Shown here: in pieces, positions 1 to 9,280 of the stretch
Layout of the letters: each line of letters starts with the position of its first letter
How positions within the stretch are numbered: position 1 is the first letter of the stretch
DNA from: Aquificota bacterium
Lineage (GTDB): Bacteria > Aquificota > Aquificia > Aquificales > Aquificaceae
DNA length: 64,000 bases
Direction: 5' to 3'
NCBI GenBank assembly: GCA_013153495.1
Contig: JAADEH010000012.1
Coordinates: 372,001-436,000, forward strand
Made by a program: the position numbers and the translations under genes
The notes under the pieces: generated by a model
Databases searched by the model: none
What the model was told of the DNA's origin: nothing
Seen by the model: the letters and a program-made list of their open reading frames with translations, nothing else

Positions 1-678
1 CCCAACACATCTTTAGAGGATGTGGATAGAATGACCTCCGAAAACGCAAAGCTAATTCTCAACATCGGAAACAACGGCAAAAAGGAGACCATAACTTACG
101 AGATAAACGGAAAGCTCTACATAAACCTCACCAACAAGTGCAACCTCCACTGCGTCTTCTGTCAGAGAGAGAGGGAGAGGAACTTCATGGTAAAGGGGCA
201 CTGGGTGTGGGTGTCTCGGGACCCGAGCGTGGAAGAGGTGATAAAGGAAATAGGAGACCCCACCGAATATGAAGAGGTGGTCTTCTGCGGATATGGGGAG
301 CCGACGCTGAGGTTCTCAGCCCTTAAGGAAATTGCTAAGTATGTAAAGTCCAAGGGTGGTAAGGTGCGTGTGGATACTAACGGACTCATGTTTACCTTCC
401 TTCCTAAAGAAAAACTCAAAGAGCTAAAGGGTCTTGTGGATGTCTGGTCTGTCTCTCTGAACGCTCCCGATAAGGAAACCTACAACAAAGTCTGCAAACC
501 CGCTCAGCCGGATGCCTTTGATAAGGTGATAGAGTTTATCAAGGAGGCTCTAAAGGAAGGTTTTGAGGTAGTGGCTTCTGCGGTGGATTACCCCGGTGTG
601 GACATGGAAAAGACTAAGAAACTTGCCGAAGAACTGGGAGCAAAATTCAAATACAGGCATTACGAAGTCGTTGGGTAA
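1..678 (+). CDS. TatD C-terminal end fused to TatD-linked radical SAM protein (5' truncated by window edge)
   Basis: Reading frame is open to base 1: PNTSLEDVDRMTSENAKLILNI (TatD C-terminal-like) runs into ITYEINGKLYINLTNKCNLHCVFCQRE with a CxxxCxxC radical SAM motif; stop at 676-678. Confidence 0.75.
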   Translation, partial: PNTSLEDVDRMTSENAKLILNIGNNGKKETITYEINGKLYINLTNKCNLHCVFCQRERERNFMVKGHWVWVSRDPSVEEVIKEIGDPTEYEEVVFCGYGEPTLRFSALKEIAKYVKSKGGKVRVDTNGLMFTFLPKEKLKELKGLVDVWSVSLNAPDKETYNKVCKPAQPDAFDKVIEFIKEALKEGFEVVASAVDYPGVDMEKTKKLAEELGAKFKYRHYEVVG

Positions 679-755
679 TGGTTGCGGGGGCGGGATTTGA
701 ACCCGCGACCTCCGGGTTATGAGCCCGGCGAGCTACCAGGCTGCTCCACCCCGCG
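679..755 (-). tRNA. initiator tRNA-fMet (CAT)
   Basis: Reverse complement CGCGGGGTGGAGCAGCCTGGTAGCTCGCCGGGCTCATAACCCGGAGGTCGCGGGTTCAAATCCCGCCCCCGCAACCA; C1:A72 mismatch and encoded CCA. Confidence 0.95.
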
Positions 756-795
756 TCATCCAGATTAAATATTATACTCCCGAAGGTCAGTTCCT

Positions 796-1902
796 TCAAG
801 CATCATATATAAGCTCTCCGAATAATTTTCTGAGGCGACGAATAACCCCCGGCGGTCCCAAGATTTCCCTCAAAAGTGCAAAGTCAGACCTTTGGGTATG
901 TGCTTCCTCCAAAAGCTCAGCCGTTGAATTTGCCACCTCAGCGGGTTCTCCGTTTACGAACTCCGGCACAACCTCTCTTTTAAGGATTAAATTGGTCAGG
1001 CTAATGTGGGAAACTTTGACGAGTCTCTTAGCTAAAAAGAGGGTAATCGGATTAACTTTGTAAAAAACTACATGAGGGTTCAACGCAAGGGAAGCCTCCA
1101 AAGAAGCTGTCCCGGAAGCTATAATCGATACCCTCGAGTAATGCATAACGTCGTAAGAAGAGTTTGTAAGGACCCTGACGGGTAGATTAGAAAATTCCCC
1201 CTTCAAAAATCCCTCAAAGGTTTCAAAGGTTGGAACTACAAACTTCAAATCTCCGAACCTTTTCAAGAGAGTTTCCACCACTGCACGCAAAAAAGGTGTG
1301 TGGCGTTTTACCTCACCCCACCTGCTACCGGGCATAAGTCCAACGAAATCCCTTTCTATACGGGCTAACTTCCTGAACTCCCCTTCGCTCACAGTCGGCT
1401 TTACCATGTCAACGAGGGGGTGCCCGGTGTAGTGCACCCTGAAACCTTTTCTGGTGAACTTCTTGTATATGTCAACCTCAAAGGGAAGTATGACTATAAG
1501 GTCGTCCACAAACTCAGCTATTACTTTGGCTCTACCCGGCTTCCATGCCCACACCTGGGGGGATATGAAGTATATGACCTTCCTTACTCCCAGCTCCCGA
1601 GCCTTTTTTATAAGTCTGAGGTTAAAACCTGGTGCATCGCAGGCCACTAAAACGTCAGAGCTTTTAAGCTCCTCGACAGCTTTGTGAAAGAGTCTCCTTA
1701 TTTCCATCAGCTTAGGGACTACCTCCAGCAAACCCACCACCGAGAGTTGAGAAACATCTCCGATACTTTTGAAGCCGATAGAACGTAACCTCTCGTCGGT
1801 TATGCCGTATATTTGAAGGTCCTGGAAACCCTCCCTGAATATCTCATATATGTAATTTGTGGCGGACAAGTCCCCGAGGGATATAAAGACCTTTTTGGAC
1901 AT
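796..1902 (-). CDS. lpxB: lipid-A-disaccharide synthase
   Basis: MSKKVFISLGDLSATNYIYEIF..., DAPGFNLRLIKKARELGVRKVIYFISPQVWAWKPGRAKVI typical of LpxB; start trimmed from the track ORF. Confidence 0.92.
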   Translation of the reverse strand: MSKKVFISLGDLSATNYIYEIFREGFQDLQIYGITDERLRSIGFKSIGDVSQLSVVGLLEVVPKLMEIRRLFHKAVEELKSSDVLVACDAPGFNLRLIKKARELGVRKVIYFISPQVWAWKPGRAKVIAEFVDDLIVILPFEVDIYKKFTRKGFRVHYTGHPLVDMVKPTVSEGEFRKLARIERDFVGLMPGSRWGEVKRHTPFLRAVVETLLKRFGDLKFVVPTFETFEGFLKGEFSNLPVRVLTNSSYDVMHYSRVSIIASGTASLEASLALNPHVVFYKVNPITLFLAKRLVKVSHISLTNLILKREVVPEFVNGEPAEVANSTAELLEEAHTQRSDFALLREILGPPGVIRRLRKLFGELIYDA

Positions 1903-1918
1903 GATATTATTTAAACCC

Positions 1919-2317
1919 ATGAAGATAGCCTTTATAGGAAAGGGGAATGCAGTAAGGAGCATAATGGCGGAAGCGGTGGCAAGGAAACTCTTTCAGGAAC
2001 TCGGCATAAAGGCAGAAATTTTTTCCGCGGGAACTCAGCCCGAAAGGGAGGTCCACCCGCTGACCCTAAAGATCCTCGAGAAAAAAGGCTACCCCGTAAG
2101 GGGTCTTTATCCTAAACCTATACATAAAATCCCTTATAGGAAACTCGATGTGCTCATAACCCTGTGCAACGAGGCGAAGGAAAAGTGCGAGTTCGTGGTA
2201 AGCCACAAGAGAAGGGAAAACTGGAACATAGAAGAACCTCCGGAAAGGGAAGAAGCCTTCCTTAAAACGCTCGAAACCGTAGAAGAACACCTGAAAGAGC
2301 TACTCAAGCTCTCTTAG
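1919..2317 (+). CDS. arsenate reductase / low-MW tyrosine phosphatase-like protein, P-loop Cys absent
   Basis: MKIAFIGKGNAVRSIMAEAVARKLF...FSAGTQPE.HPLTLKILEKKGYPV...LITLCNEAKEKC; ArsC/LMW-PTP fold pattern but GxxNxxRS instead of CxxNxxRS. Confidence 0.75.
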   Translation: MKIAFIGKGNAVRSIMAEAVARKLFQELGIKAEIFSAGTQPEREVHPLTLKILEKKGYPVRGLYPKPIHKIPYRKLDVLITLCNEAKEKCEFVVSHKRRENWNIEEPPEREEAFLKTLETVEEHLKELLKLS

Positions 2318-3382
2318 GATATTGGAAAGGTAGCATTCTTTTACGCTCCTCGAAACCTCCTTGAGGTCTTTTTTCGGGCTGAAGCCGTTCTCAAGTATTG
2401 CAGAAACTACATTAACTATGTCTTTTTCGTCCAAAACTCTGAAACCGTAGCGGTTTTTCAACAGTATATCCTCGAGGTCTCTAACCTTGTGGGTGTAAGG
2501 TCCGAAGAGAACGGGCTTACCCAGGTAAGCGGGTTCCAAGATATTGTGCCCACCCACGGGAACGAGGGTTCCTCCGACAAAGGTTACATCCGCAACGGAG
2601 TAAAAACCCTTCAGCTCTCCCAAGGTGTCTATGAGCAGAACCTCCTCCACCCTCGAAGATTTGCTCCTTTTTGAATACTTAAGCCCAAACTTCCTTATCA
2701 AGTTTTCCACCTCACTTATCCTGTGCATGTGTCTGGGAGCGAGAACCAATACTATTGGAAAAGCCCGCTTCAGTTCTACAAAAGCCCTCAGAATAACCTC
2801 CTCCTCACCCTCCCGTGTGCTACCTGCAACGAAGATTTTGTAACCTTTTGGAAATTCCACCTTCGGTCTTTTAACTTCTCCCTCCTGAACGAGTTTTAGG
2901 TTTCCGCAAGTTATTACCCTCTTTGCACCCTGACTCAGGAAGACCTCCCTGTCCTTCTCGGTTCTGGTGAGTATGAGGTCGTAGTGGGGAGCGAGGAGTT
3001 TTTCCAGAAAATTTCCCTTAGCGTAAGCGTTTACGAGAACCTTCTTCGTTTTGGTAAACTTTATCAGCGATACCCAAAGCTCCCTTTCCACCACTACAAG
3101 CATCTTCGGTTTTACGATGCTCTCAAACTTTCTGACCAGAGGGGGAATGTCTAAAGGAAGGGGATACAGAAAGTCCCAAAGGTCTCTCTCGGATTGCAGA
3201 AACTCCTTTGCTCTGGGTGAAAAGTAGGTAAGAACAATCGGAAAGCTTTTTTTCAAAAGGGAAAGTATAGGCTTGAAGGTGTTAAACTCTCCGACGCTGG
3301 CACAGTGGACCCATATAGGGTTTTCAATTCCATCGAGGTTTGGTTTTTCGAGCAGAAGCCTCTTCCTGAGACAAAGGCTCAT
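2300..3382 (-). CDS. waaA: 3-deoxy-D-manno-octulosonic acid (Kdo) transferase
   Basis: WVHCASVGEFNTFKPIL, VVERELW, FVAGSTREGEEE, FVGGTLVPVGGHNILEPAYLGKPVLFGP motifs. Confidence 0.92.
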   Translation of the reverse strand: MSLCLRKRLLLEKPNLDGIENPIWVHCASVGEFNTFKPILSLLKKSFPIVLTYFSPRAKEFLQSERDLWDFLYPLPLDIPPLVRKFESIVKPKMLVVVERELWVSLIKFTKTKKVLVNAYAKGNFLEKLLAPHYDLILTRTEKDREVFLSQGAKRVITCGNLKLVQEGEVKRPKVEFPKGYKIFVAGSTREGEEEVILRAFVELKRAFPIVLVLAPRHMHRISEVENLIRKFGLKYSKRSKSSRVEEVLLIDTLGELKGFYSVADVTFVGGTLVPVGGHNILEPAYLGKPVLFGPYTHKVRDLEDILLKNRYGFRVLDEKDIVNVVSAILENGFSPKKDLKEVSRSVKECYLSNILRELE

Positions 3383-3402
3383 GGGGGTTTTAAAATTATA
3401 GT

Positions 3403-3924
3403 ATGAAAGCGTTGCTCTTACTTTATTCGGAACTTCTTCAAGAGGGAAAAGAAAAACTTTACGAGAGGTTGGAAAAAAACATTTCCATACTTCAGAGGGT
3501 TATCGGGGTTGACAGCATATACGCCTCGGTAAGCTCTCACTTCAAAGACACCTTTGACAGGTTCCCCGACCTGTGCCTCATAAACAGCGTCAAAGACAGT
3601 CCCGTGTTCGGTGCATACAGGGGTCTAAGGAAGCTGAGAGGGGACGACGTTCTCCTCGTGGACGGGGGAACGGGTTTAACTAAGGAAGGTGTGTTTAAGT
3701 TTTTCAACAGAATTCACGTTACGGTGGGTCTCGTTAAGGAGAGGTGGTCCGGGGTCGCTCTCGTAAAGATGAGGGACATAGACTACATGGTAAGGAGCTT
3801 AGAGAAAAACTTTGAAAACAGAGTCCTGGACGCTTTTTACACCCTCAGAGATACATACAGTATAATTACGGAATTCATAGACCTTAAGGAAAGCGTTTCC
3901 CTACCGATTTTAGAGTTAGAGTAG
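3403..3924 (+). CDS. conserved hypothetical, possibly nucleotidyltransferase-like
   Basis: 173 aa ORF with RBS-like context; weak similarity by eye to GT-A/DUF2064-type proteins. Confidence 0.5.
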   Translation: MKALLLLYSELLQEGKEKLYERLEKNISILQRVIGVDSIYASVSSHFKDTFDRFPDLCLINSVKDSPVFGAYRGLRKLRGDDVLLVDGGTGLTKEGVFKFFNRIHVTVGLVKERWSGVALVKMRDIDYMVRSLEKNFENRVLDAFYTLRDTYSIITEFIDLKESVSLPILELE

Positions 3925-3948
3925 GGAAGTATTTTTAGGGGGTGGATT

Positions 3949-4374
3949 ATGGTTGACTCGGACATCCTCCTGATAGCAATGGTGGAGCTTATAGAGGGTG
4001 TTAAAAACCTAATCGGGGACAGAGGTGCGAATGCGGTTCTCAGAGATGCGGGAAGGCACAGCGGACCCCGCCTCTTGGAGAGTTTAATAGGGCATCTCCC
4101 GGAAACTTACGATAAAGAGAAAGCACTCACAACCGCCTGCAGTATGCTCGAAGAGCTGGGATTTGCCAAGAAGGTAGAAAAAGGAGAGGGTGAGATAGTT
4201 GTTATCGAAGACATATTCAGCGATGCGGTTAGGGAAGAAGACATGAGCAAGTCCCCGGTGGTTTACTTCCTCGTTGGGCTTATAGAAGGTTTCGTTCAGT
4301 TCATGTCCGACGAAAAGGCTATACTAACTCCCAAAGAGGTCCAAAAGGGTAAGATGGTTTTCTCCTACTCCTGA
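3949..4374 (+). CDS. hypothetical protein
   Basis: 141 aa ORF preceded by AGGGGGTGG; no confident family. Confidence 0.6.
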   Translation: MVDSDILLIAMVELIEGVKNLIGDRGANAVLRDAGRHSGPRLLESLIGHLPETYDKEKALTTACSMLEELGFAKKVEKGEGEIVVIEDIFSDAVREEDMSKSPVVYFLVGLIEGFVQFMSDEKAILTPKEVQKGKMVFSYS

Positions 4375-5678
4375 ACTCTCAAGTAGCTCACGCTCTCTAT
4401 GTGGTAGGTCTGAGGAAACATGTCCACAAGTCTGACTCCTTCGAGCACGTATCCGCTCTTTACGAGCTGTCTCAGGTCCCTCGCCAAGGTAGAAGGGTTG
4501 CAGGATATGTAGATTATCCTCTCGGGTTTGTTCTTCGTAAGGAGTTCTATTTCGTTTTTTTCAAGACCGCTTCGCGGTGGGTCCAAAACTACCAAATCTA
4601 AAACCTCTCCCCCCCTGCTTTTGAGGTGTCTGTAGGCATCGGACCTGACGAACACGACGTTGTCCCTCCCGTTTATCTTTGCATTATACTCCGCATCGGA
4701 AACCGCATGGGGATTGCTGTCCGAACCTTCTATGAAGTTCCCCCTTTCGGAAAGAGGTATGGTAAAGAAACCCACACCGCAGTGAAGGTCGATAGCCTTT
4801 CTGAAGCTTACATTCTGCCGAACAGCCTCTATGAACCTCTCCCAGAGGGTCCAGTTGACCTGGAAGAAGGAATCCGCACTCACCCTGTAAGTCCAGGGTC
4901 CCACATCTACAAAGGTGTATTCCTTCCCTATCCAGAACCTCCTGTTCAGAACAGTCCTGAGCCTTGAGTAATCGCCCACACCTACAACCTCCGGGGGCAG
5001 TAGCTCCTCCTTCAGGCTTTCGAGAAGCCCCCTCTCTATCTGGGTTGGTGTGATGAACTTGACCAAGAACTCGTCCTTAGAGGGAGAGTATAGGACATGG
5101 ATTTCCTGAAGCTCCTTTATGGGTCTGATACACTCCTTTAGGGGTTTTATCAGGTCGTTTATCCTCCTGTGGGCTACGGGGCATTCCTCTATGTCAACTA
5201 CCTCGTGCTCGTCCCATCTGAAAAAGCCAAGCCTTCCGTTCTTTACCTTAAACTGAACCCTTATCCTGTATCCCACTTCCTGACCTGAAGTTATCGGGTC
5301 GAGAAGGTTTACATCTTTGAGCTTTCCTATCCTCTCCAAAGTCTCTACAAGGATGTTTTCCTTCTCTTCAACCTGGGTAGTGTATTCTATGTGCTGAAGC
5401 TGACACCCACCGCACACTCCGTAGTAAGGACAGAGCGCAGACCTTCTGCTGTTAGAGGGTATTACGACCTTTCTTACCTGAGCCTCTGCGTAGTCCTTCT
5501 TCTCTTCTATTACCTCCGCATCTACGAGTTCCTTGGGAGCGGAGAAACGAACTAAATAGACCTTGTCCCTGTGTCTGGCAAGTCCATAACCGCCGTAAAC
5601 GAGCTTTTCTATGCTAAGTCGCAGGGTTTCTTCTTTACTCTCCAGACTCGGATTCCCTAAGCTCTGTGAGCTTTTCAA
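4365..5678 (-). CDS. 23S rRNA (uracil-5-)-methyltransferase, RumA/TrmA family
   Basis: TRAM-like N-terminus, CPYYGVCGGCQLQHIEY, DLHCGVGFFTIPLSERG, LDPPRSGLEKN, IYISCNPSTLARDL. Confidence 0.9.
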   Translation of the reverse strand: MKSSQSLGNPSLESKEETLRLSIEKLVYGGYGLARHRDKVYLVRFSAPKELVDAEVIEEKKDYAEAQVRKVVIPSNSRRSALCPYYGVCGGCQLQHIEYTTQVEEKENILVETLERIGKLKDVNLLDPITSGQEVGYRIRVQFKVKNGRLGFFRWDEHEVVDIEECPVAHRRINDLIKPLKECIRPIKELQEIHVLYSPSKDEFLVKFITPTQIERGLLESLKEELLPPEVVGVGDYSRLRTVLNRRFWIGKEYTFVDVGPWTYRVSADSFFQVNWTLWERFIEAVRQNVSFRKAIDLHCGVGFFTIPLSERGNFIEGSDSNPHAVSDAEYNAKINGRDNVVFVRSDAYRHLKSRGGEVLDLVVLDPPRSGLEKNEIELLTKNKPERIIYISCNPSTLARDLRQLVKSGYVLEGVRLVDMFPQTYHIESVSYLRVQE

Positions 5679-6636
5679 AATCTTCCTCCGACATAACGTC
5701 TATGTGCCAGCCCGTCAGACGGTGGGCAAGTTTAACGTTAGTGCCCTTTCTGCCTATGGCAAGGGACAGCTGTTCTTGGGGAACCGCTACTTCCGCCCTC
5801 TCCTCTTCGGGAATTAACCTTATGGCAGTCGGCTGTGCAGGTGAGAGCGCTCTCCTTATGAACTCCTCCTCGTCTTCGGTCCACCTGACCACGTCTATCT
5901 TCTCCCCGTGAAGCTCCTCAGATATGGGTTGTATGCGAGAACCCCTCAGACCGACAACTATACCAACGGGGTCCATCTTCATGTCCTTTGCATACACCGC
6001 CACCTTTGCCCGTTCACCGGGTATCCTCGCAACCGACTTTATCTCTATTTCCTTCTCTCCCACCTCCGGTATTTCGGTTTCTATAAGCCTTCTCAAGAAT
6101 AGGGGGTGGGTCCTGGAAAGTATGAGTCTCGGCTCTCCCTTGACTTTCTTAACTTCCAGCAGGAGTGCTTTCACTTTGTCCCCCACCTTGTAGGTCTCGC
6201 CGGGTATCTGCTCCCTGCGGGGAAGAACCGCTTCCACCTTGCCGAGGTCCACGAGCAGGTCTCCGTTCTCAAAGACCTTGCGAACTATACCCGTTACAAC
6301 CTCTCCTTCAAGCTCCTTGAACTCCAAAAATCCTCTTTCCCTTTCCGCCCTCTCAAGCTCACTCAGGAACTCCTCCTTTGCAGCGTATGCGGCAAGCCTG
6401 TTAACGTCTTCGGTGGATATGTCCAGCGGAAACCTCTCCCTTTTCTTACCCTTTCCCCGAACTACATAGACCTTTATCCCCTCGTCGGTAAACTCTATAT
6501 CAAGGTTGTCCCTTATCTTCTTATCCTTCTTTATAGCTATCGCTATTGCGTTTTTGAGGGCATATTCAACAACTCTTTCTGGCAGATCCTTCTCCTTTGC
6601 TACCTGTTCTATCAGTTTTCTTATGTTCTTTACCAT
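5635..6636 (-). CDS. nusA: transcription termination/antitermination factor NusA
   Basis: N-terminal KNIRKLIEQVAKEKDLPERVVEYALKNAIAIA; S1 and KH regions (DPVGIVVGLRGSRIQPISEEL, LSLAIGRKGTNVKLAHRLTGWHIDV). Confidence 0.95.
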   Translation of the reverse strand: MVKNIRKLIEQVAKEKDLPERVVEYALKNAIAIAIKKDKKIRDNLDIEFTDEGIKVYVVRGKGKKRERFPLDISTEDVNRLAAYAAKEEFLSELERAERERGFLEFKELEGEVVTGIVRKVFENGDLLVDLGKVEAVLPRREQIPGETYKVGDKVKALLLEVKKVKGEPRLILSRTHPLFLRRLIETEIPEVGEKEIEIKSVARIPGERAKVAVYAKDMKMDPVGIVVGLRGSRIQPISEELHGEKIDVVRWTEDEEEFIRRALSPAQPTAIRLIPEEERAEVAVPQEQLSLAIGRKGTNVKLAHRLTGWHIDVMSEEDFEKLTELRESESGE

Positions 6637-7103
6637 TTTTCAGGCTCCAGTCTTCCCCTCGCTATAGCGGAGAAGGGTATGTGCAGAAGCTCGTCCTTTC
6701 CCTTTTCCCGCAGAGTAATTATACCCTCGCTCACCTTCTCAACGTATCCCGTCGCTTCCCTCTTACCGCTAACAGGCTCTCTCAGCACCACCCTGACCAG
6801 CCTGCCCTTAAAGAAGTCGTAGTGTTCGGGTTTTTCAAGCTCCCTCGTAAGCCCGGGTGAGGAAATCTCGAGCATGTAGGAGAAGGGAATTAAATCTTCC
6901 ACATCCAGAAGGGCACTTATCTTCCTGCTCACCTCCTCACAGTCCTTTATAGTTACACCTCCGGGTTTATCTATTATGACCCTAAGAACCCAGCCCCTTT
7001 CGGGCTTAAACTCAACGTCAAAGAGCCTGTAGCCCAATCCTTCCACTATGGGAGCTACAAGGTCCTTGACCTTAGTAGAAACTTCTCTGCTGTCAACGTT
7101 CAT
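6630..7103 (-). CDS. rimP: ribosome maturation factor RimP
   Basis: VAPIVEGLGYRLFDVEF...RVIIDKPGGVTIKDCEEVSRKISALLDVEDLI...YMLEISSPGLTREL; directly upstream of nusA. Confidence 0.93.
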   Translation of the reverse strand: MNVDSREVSTKVKDLVAPIVEGLGYRLFDVEFKPERGWVLRVIIDKPGGVTIKDCEEVSRKISALLDVEDLIPFSYMLEISSPGLTRELEKPEHYDFFKGRLVRVVLREPVSGKREATGYVEKVSEGIITLREKGKDELLHIPFSAIARGRLEPEKW

Positions 7104-7130
7104 AGGTATTATTTTATAATTCTCACTGCT

Positions 7131-7787
7131 ATGAACCTCAGTGAAGCTATCCTGTCAATCCCCGCCCTGATGATAGCGGTTATACTCCACGAAGTAGCCC
7201 ACGGATGGGTAGCCTACAAGATGGGAGACCCCACCGCCAAGCATGCGGGGAGATTAACCCTCAATCCCATACCCCACATAGACCCCATAGGAACAATAGT
7301 CCTGCCCGCAATGTTCATAATTTTGAACTCACCCATAATATTCGGTTGGGCAAAACCCGTTCCCATAAACCCTTTAAACTTTCGGGACCTCAGAAAGGGA
7401 ACCTTCTTTACCTCCATAGCGGGTGTAGCCATGAACCTCACCCTTGCGGTATCCTTCGGAGTTGCCTATCGCTTCCTATACGGGGTGGCAGACCTCGTGG
7501 ACCCATTTATAACCAAAACCGTTATATATCCACTCCTTATATTCTGCGCAAAGTCCGTTCTAATAAATCTAATACTCGCCCTCTTCAACATAATCCCCAT
7601 ACCGCCCTTGGACGGTAGCAGAGCACTCATGAGTTTTCTGTCCTTCAAATACTGGGAGCTTTTCTACAAATACGAGATTTACGGCTTCCTCGTCATAACC
7701 CTGCTTCTATTTACGGGAGTTATAGGGAAGATAATATACCCGCCCCTCGTGTTCCTATACCACATGATACTGGGAGGGACCGTATGA
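7131..7787 (+). CDS. site-2 protease / M50 family metallopeptidase
   Basis: HEVAHG zinc motif, NPIPHIDPIGTIVLP, NIIPIPPLDGSR; multiple TM segments. Confidence 0.9.
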   Translation: MNLSEAILSIPALMIAVILHEVAHGWVAYKMGDPTAKHAGRLTLNPIPHIDPIGTIVLPAMFIILNSPIIFGWAKPVPINPLNFRDLRKGTFFTSIAGVAMNLTLAVSFGVAYRFLYGVADLVDPFITKTVIYPLLIFCAKSVLINLILALFNIIPIPPLDGSRALMSFLSFKYWELFYKYEIYGFLVITLLLFTGVIGKIIYPPLVFLYHMILGGTV

Positions 7788-9280
7788 AAAACACCACCCT
7801 CAACCTCGTGGGATTTATTCTCATAGTTCTCGCATCCCTCGTGGTGGTCCTATACAAACCCGTCAACCTCGGACTGGACCTCAAAGGTGGGATATCCATG
7901 GTGCTCGAACCCGACTACGCAAAGGCTATAAAGCACGAATACGAACGCTTTGCACGCCAAGTTGAAAAAACACTCAGAGAAAAGGGCTTAAAAATACTCG
8001 ACGTGGTAGCCTACCAGAACCGAATAGAGATAGAGTATCTCGAAGAAACGGAGCTTCCCCTAATAGAAAAGTCTATAAAAGACCTCCTTGCGGAGGTAGT
8101 TTTAGAAAAAAAACAGGAAGGAATACTTACCTTAACCTTCTCGGAAGCATACCTGAGCCAGCTCAAAAAGGACATAGTGGACCAGACCATAGAAGTAATA
8201 AGGAACAGGATAGACAAGCTCGGAGTGGCACAGCCTGTAGTAACGAGGATAGGCAAAGAGAGAATACTCGTCGAACTGCCGGGATTTTTGGACATAGAAA
8301 GGGCAAAAAGAATTATCGGTAGCACAGCCTCCCTCGAGCTTAGGCTCGTTATAGACAGCTCCTTTTCCAAGGAAGAGCTTGAAAAGAAACTAACCAAGGA
8401 TACGGAAATACTACCTTCCCGGGACGGGCAGGAGTGGTTCTTGCTGGACAAGGTTCCCGTAGTTTCAGGTTCCGACCTAAAGACCGCCTACATGACCAAG
8501 GACGAATTCGGCAGACCCGCGGTGGGATTTGAGCTAAAGAGCGAAGCGGCAGGCAAGTTTGCGGACTTCACCTCCAAAAACATAGGCAAAAGGCTCGCCA
8601 TAGTCCTGGAGGACAAGGTGGTTTCCGCTCCCGTAATACAGAGCAGGATATCGGACAGAGGACAAATAACGGGCAACTTCACCAACGAAGAGGTCAGGGA
8701 CTTGGCTCTCATTCTCAGGACGGGGTCTCTCCCCACGAGCCTGAGGATACTTCAGGAGAAGGTGGTGGGTCCCTCCCTCGGAAAGGACGCCATAGAGCAG
8801 GGCATAAAAGCGGGGTTGATAGGATTTGCCTTACTGCTGGTAATAGTCATAGCCAGATACAAGACCGCTGGTGTATCCGCTACCATTTCTATTCTTATGA
8901 ACGGACTTCTCCTGTGGGCTGGTCTCGCACTCTTCGGAGCAACCCTGACCCTGCCGGGCATAGCGGGAGTTATCCTCAACATGGGTATAGCGGTGGACTC
9001 GAACGTTCTCATATTCGAAAGGGTGAAAGAAGAACTCCGCCTCGGAAATACGGTCCGGAAAGCCATAGAACTCGGATACAGGAGAACCTGGAGTGCGGTC
9101 TTAGACACCCACGTAACCCTGCTGGTCGCATCTCTGATACTCTTTCAGTTCGGGAGCGGTCCGGTAAAGGGCTTTGCAACCACCCTCGCCATCGGAACAA
9201 TAGCGAGCTTCATATCCAACGTCTATTATGCAAAGGTTTTCTTAGACTTCTTGGGCAAGAGAAGGTGGTTGAGGATTTAG
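7784..9280 (+). CDS. secD: protein translocase subunit SecD
   Basis: GLDLKGGISMVLEPD, IRNRIDKLGVAQPVV, GRPAVGFEL, GITLPGIAG-like ALFGATLTLPGIAGVILNMGIAVDSNVLIFERVKEELR. Confidence 0.95.
   Translation: MKNTTLNLVGFILIVLASLVVVLYKPVNLGLDLKGGISMVLEPDYAKAIKHEYERFARQVEKTLREKGLKILDVVAYQNRIEIEYLEETELPLIEKSIKDLLAEVVLEKKQEGILTLTFSEAYLSQLKKDIVDQTIEVIRNRIDKLGVAQPVVTRIGKERILVELPGFLDIERAKRIIGSTASLELRLVIDSSFSKEELEKKLTKDTEILPSRDGQEWFLLDKVPVVSGSDLKTAYMTKDEFGRPAVGFELKSEAAGKFADFTSKNIGKRLAIVLEDKVVSAPVIQSRISDRGQITGNFTNEEVRDLALILRTGSLPTSLRILQEKVVGPSLGKDAIEQGIKAGLIGFALLLVIVIARYKTAGVSATISILMNGLLLWAGLALFGATLTLPGIAGVILNMGIAVDSNVLIFERVKEELRLGNTVRKAIELGYRRTWSAVLDTHVTLLVASLILFQFGSGPVKGFATTLAIGTIASFISNVYYAKVFLDFLGKRRWLRI

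Noticed and set aside
162-419. Antisense ORFs of 60-240 aa throughout the track (for example 162-419, 6106-6822, 13573-13911, 22929-23561, 52570-52989)
   Set aside because: They lie opposite clearly recognisable conserved genes, have low-complexity Ser/Arg/Pro composition typical of antisense frames, and show no domain motifs.
9240-9280. Missing secF after secD as a deletion
   Set aside because: secD and secF can be unlinked in some bacteria; the convergent gspF-like gene is intact, so there is no evidence of deletion.
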